This document shows, in pieces, positions 16,604 through 25,508 of a stretch of 64,000 nt of DNA. Under the pieces are notes generated by a model. It had not been told where the DNA came from, did no database searches, and saw only the letters and a list, made by a program, of their open reading frames with translations. The stretch is taken from positions 124,001 to 188,000 of the forward strand of contig CCRI01000006.1 of the NCBI GenBank assembly GCA_000985875.1. Reading direction: 5' to 3'. This stretch comes from Neorhizobium galegae bv. officinalis. Its GTDB lineage: Bacteria > Pseudomonadota > Alphaproteobacteria > Rhizobiales > Rhizobiaceae. Position 1 is the stretch's first letter, and every line of letters starts with the position of its first letter. The position numbers were made by a program, and so were the translations under genes.

Positions 16604-19374
16604 GAAGCGGGTTCCTGGGAATCGGTGGCGGCGGGTTCACCGCCTTTGTTCACCAGAATGCGCTGGTAGAAAAGCCCGATCCCGATCAGCACCGCGCCGA
16701 GTCCGATGAACGAAAGCGCCCGCAGAATCCCCTCGAGGTTCGACATGTCGACCAGGAACACTTTCACCACCGCGACCAGCACGAGAGCGGCGGAAGCGAG
16801 CCGCAGGCTCTTGGCGTCGAGCTTCGAGCCTATCGCCAGCAGCAACACGCCGATCAGCAGCCAGACCACCGAATAGGTATAGGTCTCGGCGGCCAGGAAT
16901 CCCTTCCAGTCGGCGATGTTCTCGCCCTGCCAGAAGCGGCGTACCGAAAGCGTCGCCCACAGGAAGCCGAGTACCGCGCCGGCGAGCGCCAGCATGATCA
17001 CATAGGGCATCGGCCGCCGCCCGCGGGCGTAATAGGCGACCAGCGCATAGGCGAGGCCGGGCAGAAGATAACCGAGCAGCAGCAGGTTGAGGAAAGGCCA
17101 GGAACCGGTGTTTTCGCCGCTGAAATAGGGGTTGAGCGCAAACACATGCAGCGACAGTGCATTGATCGTCGCGAGCACGCCGGCGATCATCGAACCCCAG
17201 CGGAAGACAGGGCTTGGCGACTTGAGATCGAGCGTCATCAGGATGCCGGAGAACCCGACCGTCAGCAACGTGTAGATCGACTGTTCGCCAAGCGTCGGCA
17301 CCCGGTCGTCCAGCACGCCGCCGTTCATCGCATGGCGCACCAGCACCGCCACCGTCATCAGGGCGGCGAGCGAGGCGAGCGCCTGCATCAGGTTGCGGAT
17401 GCGGAAATCGGTCGAATCCTTCAGCAGATAGGCCGTGACGATCGCCAGCAGCGTAGGAATGCCGTAGCCGGGCAGCAGCGCGTTGAAGAAGGGCGTCGTG
17501 CCGAGACTGTTCTGGCCGATCAGCGTCGGTTCCCAGGCGATGCGGCCAAAGACGATCAGGATCGCCGCCGCCATCATCCAGGGAAGCGCCGGCCATGGCC
17601 GCGCCCGCATGCCGAGCACATAGGCGAAACCCAGCACGGACAGGAGAATGGTGGTGACAATACCATTGGACAGCGCATGAAGCGCCAGCGTGAAACCGGC
17701 AAACGAGCCGGCAACGACGAGATTGGCGGCCCAGTCGATGCGGCCATCCGTCTCGTCGCGGTCGCGGAACAGCCATTCTGCACCGGCCAGCAGCACGAGG
17801 CCAAGACCGGCCCCGTAGAGCCCGTGGATCCAGTCGCGCCCGAGATTGCCGAAATTGAGGAAGCTGATCGTCGCGAGCGTGACCGGCACGCCCGACATCA
17901 GGACGCTCCAGACCATCGCAAATTCCGGCTCCGCCTTGCGGAAGCGCCTGAGAAACGCAAAGCCGAGCAGCGTGAACACCGCCCCGAGCAGCAGGCTGAC
18001 GGCGATCTCGGTCGTATAGGTGATGACCGGCAGCGGCTCGTTGCCAACCGGCTGCGGCACATAGGTGTCGAGCAGCGAAATCGCCACGATGGCGAGGCTC
18101 AGCACCGCTCCGCCGGCCGCCATCATCGCCGGCCAGACCGCATAGGCCCGGCTGGCGCCGAGTGCCGCGAGCGCCGCGATCACCGCCGCGGCGGCGAAAT
18201 ACGGATCGATGCCGTCCACCGGGTTGGTCGCCAGCATGGCGAGCGACGGCAGCACCGACATGAACGCCACCGACAGCGTGATGGTCAGCGGCTGGCGCCC
18301 GAGCATTCCGCCCCAGCCGGTCTTGACCACTCGGTCCCTGCCATAGACTGCGCCCGGCCAGAAGAAGCCGGTGCCGGCGATCATCACGATCAGCGTCAGC
18401 GCTGGCGGTAGCGTATCGAACTCGTCCGCGCCGATGGCATAGGCGACCACCCAGAGCCCGATGCCGATATTGGCGAGCATCGGCACGATCGTCCATTGGC
18501 GGAAGCGCGAGGCGGCATTGACCGCCACCCAGGTGAGGCCGAGGAAGAGGAACAGTGCATTGGCGTTCGGCTCGTCGCTGGCGACGAGGCCGGGGGTCAG
18601 CAGCGAGGCGAGCAGGCCGAGCCCGGCCAGTGCCTGCCCGTGCAGCAGCGAGAGCGCGATAGTGGCAAACGAGACGAGCGCTAGCAGGGCAAAGGCGGGC
18701 GTCGCGCCGATGAATTCATAGACGCCGTAGGCCGCATAGATCGCCCCGAGCAGCGTCACGGCACCCGCCGCCGTCAGCGCGCCGGGGATCATCGCATTGC
18801 TGAACCGGTCGGACACCTGCGGCATCGCCCGGCGTCGCACGATCTCGCCACCGAGCATCAGGACGAGGCCGAACAGGCAGGCGAGCATGAGGCGCGCACC
18901 CGGTCCGAGCAGCCCGGCCTCGATCGAAGCGCGCACCAGAAAGATGCCGCCGAAGGCAAGCGCAACGCCGCCGACCCAGACCGGCCAGCGGGCACCGAGA
19001 TAACTTTCGAGGTTTTCCTTGGTCTTCGGCTTGGCAGTCGGCAGTGCCACCGCCATTGCGGGAGCAGGGGCTTCTTCTGCGGCCGCAACATCTTCGGCAG
19101 CCGTGCTGGCTGCGATCGTCTCTTCCGGCACAGCCTGTGCCGCAACCGCTTCAGCCTCGGGTGCAGGTTCCTCGACCACGTCCTCGGTGGCGGCAACGGC
19201 TGTCGCCACGGAGACCGCCGCCGGCGCTGCCGCGGAGAGAGGTTGCCGTGCCAGGAGATCGGCCTTGATCGCCTCCAGCTCCTTTTCGAGCGCGCTCACC
19301 CGGGTCGATGTCTTGCGATTGAGACCCACCATCAGGATCACCAGCAGCAGAAGAAGGATTTCGATCATCGGCAC
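16600..19374 (-). CDS. DUF2339 large polytopic membrane protein
   Basis: 924 residues (922 from the second start codon). A single N-terminal membrane segment is followed by a short coiled-coil-like stretch (TSTRVSALEKELEAIKADL) and about 85 residues rich in Ala, Glu and Pro. The rest consists of some twenty or more membrane segments, the DUF2339 architecture. Function is unknown; the repeated GGIFLVRASIEAGLLGPGAR-type opening motif is conserved in the family. First gene of the operon continuing with HD, MOSC and GNAT genes. Confidence 0.88.
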   Translation of the reverse strand: MPMIEILLLLLVILMVGLNRKTSTRVSALEKELEAIKADLLARQPLSAAAPAAVSVATAVAATEDVVEEPAPEAEAVAAQAVPEETIAASTAAEDVAAAEEAPAPAMAVALPTAKPKTKENLESYLGARWPVWVGGVALAFGGIFLVRASIEAGLLGPGARLMLACLFGLVLMLGGEIVRRRAMPQVSDRFSNAMIPGALTAAGAVTLLGAIYAAYGVYEFIGATPAFALLALVSFATIALSLLHGQALAGLGLLASLLTPGLVASDEPNANALFLFLGLTWVAVNAASRFRQWTIVPMLANIGIGLWVVAYAIGADEFDTLPPALTLIVMIAGTGFFWPGAVYGRDRVVKTGWGGMLGRQPLTITLSVAFMSVLPSLAMLATNPVDGIDPYFAAAAVIAALAALGASRAYAVWPAMMAAGGAVLSLAIVAISLLDTYVPQPVGNEPLPVITYTTEIAVSLLLGAVFTLLGFAFLRRFRKAEPEFAMVWSVLMSGVPVTLATISFLNFGNLGRDWIHGLYGAGLGLVLLAGAEWLFRDRDETDGRIDWAANLVVAGSFAGFTLALHALSNGIVTTILLSVLGFAYVLGMRARPWPALPWMMAAAILIVFGRIAWEPTLIGQNSLGTTPFFNALLPGYGIPTLLAIVTAYLLKDSTDFRIRNLMQALASLAALMTVAVLVRHAMNGGVLDDRVPTLGEQSIYTLLTVGFSGILMTLDLKSPSPVFRWGSMIAGVLATINALSLHVFALNPYFSGENTGSWPFLNLLLLGYLLPGLAYALVAYYARGRRPMPYVIMLALAGAVLGFLWATLSVRRFWQGENIADWKGFLAAETYTYSVVWLLIGVLLLAIGSKLDAKSLRLASAALVLVAVVKVFLVDMSNLEGILRALSFIGLGAVLIGIGLFYQRILVNKGGEPAATDSQEPAS

Positions 19375-19884
19375 GCTCGCGGGTGAGGAGTTCGGTCAAG
19401 CGGTTATACAATTGCCGGGCGAGGGAAGGGAAGGGCCGTGTTCCACAACCCATCCCCAATCGGAAGCCACGGAAACCATTGCCGTTTTGAGGACTCCCCC
19501 AAGCCGGATCCAATGGCCCGGATTTCGGTTGCGTCATCGCCCGGACGAGCTTTCAGTCGGGATGACTTCATTGGCTGCGGCAATACGTTTCTTCTCGACG
19601 GCGCCCGCTGCCGTATTCCCGTGCTTGGCGAAACCTGGGCCCACCGCTTCGCTAACTCGCTGAATGATATGGAAGAGGAATTTCAGGGTTCGCGCCCGAC
19701 GTGCAGTCCTCAATCGGCTCTGCTAAAAATATCGGCAGAATTATGCGTATTGAAATGGCATTAGCGCATATAATGGTCAGTTCGAAAGTATGATCGTTTT
19801 GTGTGCAATTTCGACTTGCGCGGCTCCCGAATAAACGCTTGGATACTCCCATCCGTACAAAAAACTCCAGGGGGACGACCTTTC
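19375..19884. other. Intergenic region, no gene recognised
   Basis: 510 bases between the divergent DUF2339 and substrate-binding-protein genes. One open frame (19438-19764) exists, but it lacks a ribosome binding site and has no recognisable or coherent protein pattern. The last 140 bases are AT-richer and probably hold the promoter of the ABC importer. No thiamine or FMN riboswitch core was found. Confidence 0.6.
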
Positions 19885-20925
19885 ATGATCTCGCGCAGAC
19901 TGTTCTCAAAACTCTCGGCCGTTGCGGCCCTTGCGCTTGCCGCCGGCTTTTCTTCCGCTCCCGCCCCCGCGCTGGCGCAGACCGCTGTCAAGTTCACGCT
20001 TGACTGGAAGTTCGAAGGCCCGGCCGCCGGCTTCCTGCTGGCCCAGGACAAGGGTTACTTCAAGGCCGAGGGCCTCGACGTCACCATCGACACCGGCAAC
20101 GGCTCGGTCGAGGCGATCCCGCGCGTTGCGACCGGCGCCTACCAGATGGGCTTCGGCGATATCAACTCGCTGATCAAGTTCCTCGATGAGGATCCGAACC
20201 AGAAGATCAGGGCGGCGATGATGATCTACGAGCGCCCGACCTTTGCGGTCGTCGGCCGCAAGTCGCTCGGCATCACCACCGATCCGAAGTCGCTGGAAGG
20301 CAAGAAGCTCGGCGCGCCGCCGCCGGATGGTGCTTTCGCCCAGTGGAAGGCTTTCAAGCAGGTCGCCAAGATCGACGATTCCAAGATCACGATCGAATCG
20401 ATCGGCTTCCCGGTCCGCGAGCCCATGCTCGCCCAGGGCAAGGTCGACGCGGTCTTCGGTTTCGCTTTCTCGGTCATCCTCAACCTGAAGGCCCAGGGCA
20501 TCAAGGATGACGACATCGCCACCATCCTGATGGCCGAAAACGGCCTCAACCTCTATGGCAATGCGGTCCTCATCAACACCGATTTCGCGGCCAAGAACCC
20601 GGCCGCCGTGAAGGGTGTCCTGAAGGCGCTCGCCAAGGGTTTTGCCGATGCCGTCGCCAAGCCGGAAGAAGGCGTCGCCGCCGTCTTGAAGCGCAACGAG
20701 ACGCTCAACAAGGATATCGAGCTCGAGCGCCTGAAGATGGCGAACGCGATGAACATCAAGACCCCTTACGTCGTCGCCAACGGCTTCGGCGGCATCGACC
20801 CGGCGCGGCTCACCGCCTCCATCGACACACTGAAAGTCTCCATGGGCCTCAAGGGTAACGTCAAGGCCGACCAGGTCTTCGACGCCAGCTTCCTGCCGGC
20901 CAAGGAACAGCGGATGCTGCCCTGA
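19885..20925 (+). CDS. ABC transporter substrate-binding protein, NMT1/THI5-like
   Basis: 346 residues. A Sec signal peptide with a basic start (MISRRLF) ends after ALA at 31. The mature protein opens VKFTLDWKFEGPAAGFLLAQ, the NMT1/THI5 pattern of periplasmic binding proteins for thiamine precursors, riboflavin, nitrate, taurine or sulfonates. It probably delivers its ligand to the permease and ATPase encoded just downstream. The start ATG follows GGGGGA. The ligand cannot be decided from sequence; no vitamin riboswitch precedes the gene. Confidence 0.88.
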   Translation: MISRRLFSKLSAVAALALAAGFSSAPAPALAQTAVKFTLDWKFEGPAAGFLLAQDKGYFKAEGLDVTIDTGNGSVEAIPRVATGAYQMGFGDINSLIKFLDEDPNQKIRAAMMIYERPTFAVVGRKSLGITTDPKSLEGKKLGAPPPDGAFAQWKAFKQVAKIDDSKITIESIGFPVREPMLAQGKVDAVFGFAFSVILNLKAQGIKDDDIATILMAENGLNLYGNAVLINTDFAAKNPAAVKGVLKALAKGFADAVAKPEEGVAAVLKRNETLNKDIELERLKMANAMNIKTPYVVANGFGGIDPARLTASIDTLKVSMGLKGNVKADQVFDASFLPAKEQRMLP

Positions 20926-20935
20926 TTGGATCTAT

Positions 20936-21083
20936 CTTCTCCCTCTCGGGGAGAAGATGCCCGACAGGGCAGATGAGGGGGAGGAGCGTAGCGACGCCTT
21001 GAGCGAACAGCGAAAAGGCGGAATCTGCGGCAAACGCCCCCTCATCCGACCCTTCGGGCCACCTTCTCCCCGCTGGGGAGAAG
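20936..21083. repeat. Paired inverted repeat inside the ABC importer operon
   Basis: Arms 20936-20981 and 21037-21083 are inverted copies built from a CTTCTCCCTCTCGGGGAGAAG-type palindrome next to a CCGACAGGGCA core. It is the variant also seen at 62308-62430. It fills the 188-base gap between the binding-protein and ATPase genes. Confidence 0.82.
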
Positions 21084-21113
21084 CGGAAACAAGCCGCCAG
21101 CAACGGAGACTAA

Positions 21114-21902
21114 ATGCCTCACCTCGTTACCATCGACAATGTCGACATGCGCTATGGCGGCGCGGCGGGTACGCTTGCCGTCTCCGGCCTCACCATGAAG
21201 GTTGGCAAGGGCGAGTTCGCGGCGGTCGTCGGCCCGTCCGGCTGCGGCAAGTCGACCCTGATGAAACTGGTCACCGGCCTGCACATCCCGCAGAGCGGCG
21301 TCGTCGTCGTTGCTGAAAAGCAGGTGACCAAGCCGGTGTCGATCGTCGGCATGGCCTTCCAGAACCCGACCATGCTGCCCTGGCGCACCACGCTCGACAA
21401 CATCCTCCTGCCGCTGGAAATCGTCGAGAGACACCGCCACCGCCTGCGCGCCAACAAGAAGGAATACGTGGAGAAGGCCGAGCACCTGCTCGAAACCGTG
21501 GGCTTGAAGGGTTTCGGCTCGAAATTCCCCTGGCAGCTTTCCGGCGGCATGCAGCAGCGCGCCAATCTCTGCCGCGCGCTGATCCACGAACCCGAACTGC
21601 TGATGCTCGACGAACCGTTCGGCGCGCTGGATGCCTTTACCCGCGAGGAACTCTGGTGCGTCATCCGCGACCTGCACGCGGCGCAGGGCGTCACCATCAT
21701 CCTCGTCACCCACGACCTGCGCGAGGCGACCTTCCTCGCCGACCGCATCTTCGTGATGAGCGCCCGTCCCGGCAAGGTGCTGAAGGAACATACCGTGCCC
21801 TTCGCGCGGCCCCGCGATCTGGAAGTCATGTACGAAAAGGCCTTCAACGACATGGTGCATGAACTGCACGGCGAAATCGCCAGCGCGAGGGTTGTCGCAT
21901 GA
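21114..21902 (+). CDS. ABC importer ATPase (nitrate/sulfonate/taurine type)
   Basis: 262 residues with Walker A GPSGCGKST at 40-48, Q-loop near 83 (AFQNPTMLPWRTTLDN), signature LSGGMQQR at 142-149 and Walker B LLMLDEP at 162-168. The MLPWRT block after the Q-loop is typical of the NrtD/SsuB/TauB/ThiZ class. It energises uptake through the membrane permease encoded next. It overlaps the permease start by four bases (ATGA). Confidence 0.93.
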   Translation: MPHLVTIDNVDMRYGGAAGTLAVSGLTMKVGKGEFAAVVGPSGCGKSTLMKLVTGLHIPQSGVVVVAEKQVTKPVSIVGMAFQNPTMLPWRTTLDNILLPLEIVERHRHRLRANKKEYVEKAEHLLETVGLKGFGSKFPWQLSGGMQQRANLCRALIHEPELLMLDEPFGALDAFTREELWCVIRDLHAAQGVTIILVTHDLREATFLADRIFVMSARPGKVLKEHTVPFARPRDLEVMYEKAFNDMVHELHGEIASARVVA

Positions 21903-22711
21903 GTGTGCTGACCGAAAACACCGCGACGCCCGCCAAGCCGCTTGCCCAGCGGATCAACTGGGTGAAACTCGCGCCCTGGCTCTATACGATCGGGCTCTTC
22001 GTCCTCTGGGAACTGCTGGTCATCGTGCTGCAGACGCCGCCCACCATCCTGCCGGCGCCGTCGCGCGTCTTCCAGGCGATCGTGCAATACTGGTCGCCGA
22101 TCTGGAAGAACTCGCTGCAGACGCTCTATACGACCACCGTCGGCTTCGCGATCGCCGTCGTCGCGGGCCTGGCGATCGGCCTCTTCATCGGCTGGTCGAA
22201 GGCGATCTATGCCGGGCTCTATCCGCTGATGATCGGCTTCAACGCCATTCCCAAGGTGGCACTGGTGCCGATCCTGGTCATCTGGTTCGGCATCGGCGCA
22301 GTCCCCGCCATCCTCACCGCCTTCCTGATCTCCTTCTTCCCGATCGTCGTCAACGTCGCGACCGGCCTTGCCACCATCGAGCCGGAAACCGAGGACGTGC
22401 TGCGCGCGCTCGGCGCGAAGAAGCTCGACATCATGCTGAAGGTCGGCATCCCGCGCTCCATGCCCTATTTCTTCGGCTCGCTGAAAGTGGCGATCACGCT
22501 CGCCTTCGTGGGTTCGGTCGTGTCGGAAACCGTCGCTTCGAACTACGGTCTCGGCAACATGATGAGCTCCGCCCAGAGCCAGTTCAACGTGCCGCTGGTG
22601 TTTGCCGGCCTGTTGATGCTCGCCGTCGAAGGCATCGCCATGTATGCGCTGATGGCCTGGATCGAGATGCGCATGACCGGCTGGGCACACCGCTCCTCCA
22701 TGTCGCAGTGA
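21899..22711 (+). CDS. ABC importer permease
   Basis: 270 residues with six membrane segments. The cytosolic EAA loop (around residues 168-190, ALGAKKLDIMLKVGIPRSMP) contacts the ATPase. It belongs to the SsuC/TauC/ThiX class and forms the inner-membrane channel for the NMT1/THI5-type importer encoded by the preceding two genes. The ATGA overlap with the ATPase gene indicates coupled translation. Confidence 0.92.
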   Translation: MSVLTENTATPAKPLAQRINWVKLAPWLYTIGLFVLWELLVIVLQTPPTILPAPSRVFQAIVQYWSPIWKNSLQTLYTTTVGFAIAVVAGLAIGLFIGWSKAIYAGLYPLMIGFNAIPKVALVPILVIWFGIGAVPAILTAFLISFFPIVVNVATGLATIEPETEDVLRALGAKKLDIMLKVGIPRSMPYFFGSLKVAITLAFVGSVVSETVASNYGLGNMMSSAQSQFNVPLVFAGLLMLAVEGIAMYALMAWIEMRMTGWAHRSSMSQ

Positions 22712-22723
22712 CGCGCAAGCCAT

Positions 22724-22742
22724 AAAGGTCCATTTGACCTTT
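22724..22742. promoter_or_regulatory. Inverted repeat upstream of the Xre-RES pair
   Basis: AAAGGTC at 22724-22730 pairs with GACCTTT at 22736-22742, spacer CATTT, 51 bases before the antitoxin start. It may be an operator for the antitoxin complex, or serve as terminator for the ABC operon that ends at 22711. Confidence 0.55.
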
Positions 22743-22751
22743 ACATCGAGA

Positions 22752-22770
22752 CCAAATGAACTACATTTGG
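22752..22770. promoter_or_regulatory. Second inverted repeat, candidate toxin-antitoxin operator
   Basis: CCAAATG at 22752-22758 pairs with CATTTGG at 22764-22770, spacer AACTA, ending 22 bases before the antitoxin ATG. A perfect palindrome this close to a DNA-binding antitoxin gene is the usual place for autoregulation. Confidence 0.6.
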
Positions 22771-22792
22771 ATTCGACGCAAAGGAGCTTCTG

Positions 22793-23182
22793 ATGGCGGT
22801 CACGGCAAGGAAGGAACAGGCGGAACAGCTGACGGCGGTTGCGTTGAAAGCCTTCGGCAATGTTGTGGCCGAATGGGGCGTGCCGGTGAACGAGGCGGCA
22901 GCACTCGCCGACATGTCGGAAAGCACCTGGAAACGCGCCCGCAAACCCGGTTATTCCGGCGGGCTGACCAAGGACCAGATGCTGCGCCTCAGCGCCGCGA
23001 TCGGCATCTACAAGGCGCTAAAGCTCTATTTCAGCGATCCGATCGCCACCAGGTGGATGACGCTGCCGAACGAGGGGCCGCTGTTCCGCGGCGCCCGCCC
23101 GATCGATACGTTGATCGACGAGGGACTGCCGCAATTCCTGGCGGCCCGCAATTACCTCGATGCCCTGCGGGGCGGCGCGTGA
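22793..23182 (+). CDS. Xre/MbcA/ParS-type antitoxin
   Basis: 129 residues. The N-terminal half holds an Xre-like helix-turn-helix (about 28-60, VNEAAALADMSESTWKRARK). The C-terminal half is the MbcA/ParS toxin-binding domain, including GPLFRGARPIDTLIDEG, where FRGxxPxxxL is the family hallmark. It binds and blocks the RES toxin encoded next and probably represses the operon. The ATG follows AAGGAG. Stop and toxin start overlap as GTGA. Confidence 0.9.
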   Translation: MAVTARKEQAEQLTAVALKAFGNVVAEWGVPVNEAAALADMSESTWKRARKPGYSGGLTKDQMLRLSAAIGIYKALKLYFSDPIATRWMTLPNEGPLFRGARPIDTLIDEGLPQFLAARNYLDALRGGA

Positions 23183-23871
23183 TCGTCACGCCGGTCAGCG
23201 ACCGGGGCCTGGTGCGGCTGATCCCGGCGACCTACCACAAGCCGCCGAGCCTGCGCGGCCTGGTGGATAACGACGAGGAACTGGCGATCCTTGCCGAGAT
23301 CGAGGGCATGACCAGCGCTCGCCTCGCCGCCGAGCGCGGGCTGAACCTCTATCTCGACCGCCGCGAACTCGCCTGGAAACGCCGCAAGCACGACCTGCAG
23401 GTCTATGGCAACACGCATATCAACGCCGCCTTCACCTACACGCGAAAAGGCGGAAACCGCTTCAACGACGAGACCCGCGGCGCCTGGTACTGCAGCTGGG
23501 ACACGATGACCTCGCTGGCCGAGGTCGCCTTCCATAAGACCCGCGAACTGAAGTTCATCGGCCTGTTCGAGGAGACGGCGCGCTATGTCGAACTGCTGGC
23601 GGATTTCATCGGCGAGTACCCCGACATCGCCGACGAGAGAAATCACCCGGCGCTCGATCCCGATCCGGCGATCGGTTACCCCCAGGGCCAGGCGCTTGCC
23701 GAAAAACTGAGGCGCGACGGCCATGACGGCCTGATCTATCCATCGGTGCGCCACAACGACGGCCGCTGCCTCGTCGCCTTCGAGCCGACGGCCATCCGCA
23801 ACGTCCGCCCCGGCGCCTCCTGGGACATCGTCTGGTCGGGCAGCGAGGAATACGGCCTCAAGGCCGTGTGA
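23179..23871 (+). CDS. RES domain toxin
   Basis: 230 residues from a GTG overlapping the antitoxin stop. The RES fold shows its named residues: Arg at 94 or 100 in NRFNDETRGAWYCS, Glu115 in SLAEVAFH and Ser189 in YPSVRH, plus the closing RCLVAFEP strand. Characterised RES toxins (ParT, MbcT, Res) degrade NAD+ or ADP-ribosylate targets, halting growth. Here an N-terminal 90-residue extension precedes the core, which is longer than minimal RES proteins and may carry the antitoxin contact. Confidence 0.9.
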   Translation: MIVTPVSDRGLVRLIPATYHKPPSLRGLVDNDEELAILAEIEGMTSARLAAERGLNLYLDRRELAWKRRKHDLQVYGNTHINAAFTYTRKGGNRFNDETRGAWYCSWDTMTSLAEVAFHKTRELKFIGLFEETARYVELLADFIGEYPDIADERNHPALDPDPAIGYPQGQALAEKLRRDGHDGLIYPSVRHNDGRCLVAFEPTAIRNVRPGASWDIVWSGSEEYGLKAV

Positions 23872-23905
23872 CGACGAATCGCCGATCTGTTCTCGTGAAA
23901 TTTGG

Positions 23906-23944
23906 GCATCGGGCCGGCTTCCTCGTGAAAAGCCGGCCCGATGC
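23906..23944. terminator. Strong 15-bp hairpin terminator
   Basis: GCATCGGGCCGGCTT at 23906-23920 pairs perfectly with AAGCCGGCCCGATGC at 23930-23944 around a 9-base loop. It lies in the gap between the convergent RES toxin and MscS genes, 11 bases from the MscS stop, so it probably ends both transcripts. Confidence 0.8.
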
Positions 23945-23954
23945 ATCCTTTCCT

Positions 23955-24863
23955 TCAGGTCCGCTCTGCGACCGGCTCGTCCGCACCGTGAGGAGCCGGA
24001 GGTCCGCTCTCACCGGTGACGTCGCGGGTTTCTACCTGAGGGTCTGGAATCTGTTCCGGCAATTTGTCGCCGGGGAACTTATCGAAGGCGAGCTTGACCT
24101 CCCGGGTCAGGTCGCGGCCGGTTTCCCACCAGTCGCTGCTCTTCGTCCAGTAGCGCAGCGTCAGCTTGGCGCTGCCGGCATCGAATTCGGCCACGTAAAC
24201 GGTCGGCGCCGGGTCTTTCAGCACCCGCCTGTCGCCGCTGGCGATTGCCATCAGTTTCGCCTGGGTCCGGCCGATGTCGCGGTCGGTGCCGATGCTGACC
24301 GAAATCTCGTTTCGGCGCGTCTTCAAACGGCTGTAATTGGTGATCGGCACGTTCCACAGCGTCGAGTTCGGCGCCAGCCGATAGACGCCATCGGCAGTAC
24401 GGAGCTCGGTCGCAAACAACCCGACATCGACGATCGTCCCGGTAACGCTGCCGGTCTCGATACTCTCGCCGACCCGGAATGGCCGCAGCACCAGAAGCAT
24501 GATGCCCGCCGCGATGTTCTGCAGCGTGCCCTGCAGCGCAAGGCCCACCGCAAGGCCGATCGCGCCCAGCGCCGCAAGCACCGACGCCGTCTGCACCCCG
24601 AACTGGCCGAGCACCATGACGATGACGAGGACGAGGATGGCGTAGCGGATGATGTTGGAGAAGAATTGCGACAGCGTCGCATCGATTCCGTGGATGCGCG
24701 ACAGGCCGCGATGCGCCCAGCGGCTGATCAGGCCGGCGGCCATCCAGCCGAGGATGAGCAGAACGATCGCGCCGACGGCTGAGAAGGAATATTGCACCGC
24801 CAGCGCGCTCAGCTGAGCGAGCGCTGCTCTCGTGGCCACAACGAATTCCGATGCCTGGTCCAT
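23955..24863 (-). CDS. Small-conductance mechanosensitive channel, MscS family
   Basis: 302 residues. Three N-terminal membrane segments end in the pore helix with its Gly/Ala pattern (LAALGAIGLAVGLALQGTLQN), followed by the beta domain (PFRVGESIETGSVTGTIVDV) and the cytoplasmic alpha-beta vestibule. It opens under membrane tension to release solutes on osmotic downshock. The last 40 residues are acidic and proline-rich. Transcribed alone; it converges with the toxin gene. Confidence 0.92.
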   Translation of the reverse strand: MDQASEFVVATRAALAQLSALAVQYSFSAVGAIVLLILGWMAAGLISRWAHRGLSRIHGIDATLSQFFSNIIRYAILVLVIVMVLGQFGVQTASVLAALGAIGLAVGLALQGTLQNIAAGIMLLVLRPFRVGESIETGSVTGTIVDVGLFATELRTADGVYRLAPNSTLWNVPITNYSRLKTRRNEISVSIGTDRDIGRTQAKLMAIASGDRRVLKDPAPTVYVAEFDAGSAKLTLRYWTKSSDWWETGRDLTREVKLAFDKFPGDKLPEQIPDPQVETRDVTGESGPPAPHGADEPVAERT

Positions 24864-24983
24864 CCGGCAATCTGCTCCTTCTTTCGGTTTCGCCGTTAAT
24901 TGGCGCAGCAGACCGCGAGGTCAAGAAAAAAATGGCGCTTTCCCGCGCCTGGCTAAACAATTAGGAAAGTTCAACTTTCAGGT

Positions 24984-25508
24984 TCAATGCGAGATTTTTA
25001 GCGGCAGGACGAAGGACGCCCGCCCATCCGTCTCGGCGCCGCGGCCGATCCCCTTGATGGCGGCGACCAGCCGGCCGTTCCGCCCGAGCAGCCGGTCGCC
25101 GATCTCGATCAGCCGCGTATTCGGCGTCGCATGCGGCGCCACGCTGCGAAGCCTTGCGGCCAGCGCGAAATCGTCTTCCTCGGGATGCAGCGAGAGCGCG
25201 GCGATCACCGCGGCGGCCGGCGACCGGGAGACGCCCATCCAGCAATGGATGACGATCGGCGCCGATTGATCCCAGTCGCGCACGAAGGCGATCAGGCTTT
25301 CCACATGCGCTTCGCTCGGGGCGATCAGGTCGCCCGTGCCGGCAAAGCCGATATCGTTCATCGCAAGCTTCAGGTGGCGATCGGCGGAAATCACGCCCGG
25401 CCGGTGAAAGTCCTGTTTTTCGGCGATCAGGCTCACCATTTCGCGCGCCTTGTGCCGGACGGCGGTCTCGGCGATGGCGGCGAGCGGGCAGACGATAATC
25501 ACGGTCAT
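24984..25508 (-). CDS. Tyrosine/dual-specificity phosphatase-like protein
   Basis: 174 residues. The active-site loop HCWMGVSR at 88-95 matches the HCxxGxxR P-loop of cysteine phosphatases, with nucleophile Cys89 and Arg95. The family is annotated in rhizobia as tyrosine phosphatase-like. The start overlaps the HD-hydrolase stop as ATGA, making it the third gene of the ygfZ-HD-phosphatase operon. Its physiological substrate is unknown. Confidence 0.85.
   Translation of the reverse strand: MTVIIVCPLAAIAETAVRHKAREMVSLIAEKQDFHRPGVISADRHLKLAMNDIGFAGTGDLIAPSEAHVESLIAFVRDWDQSAPIVIHCWMGVSRSPAAAVIAALSLHPEEDDFALAARLRSVAPHATPNTRLIEIGDRLLGRNGRLVAAIKGIGRGAETDGRASFVLPLKISH

Noticed and set aside
16288..18411. 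A 707-codon open frame on the plus strand opposite the DUF2339 gene
   Set aside because: It is rich in Arg, His, Gln and Glu without any fold pattern, as expected from the complement of a high-GC membrane-protein gene, and no ribosome binding site is present.
19438..19764. Possible 108-residue gene upstream of the substrate-binding protein
   Set aside because: No ribosome binding site, no coherent hydrophobic or domain pattern, and it overlaps the likely promoter region.
19375..19884. Thiamine or FMN riboswitch before the NMT1/THI5-like importer
   Set aside because: I looked for the conserved TPP (CUGAGA with CCNUUGAACCUGA) and FMN cores and did not find them.
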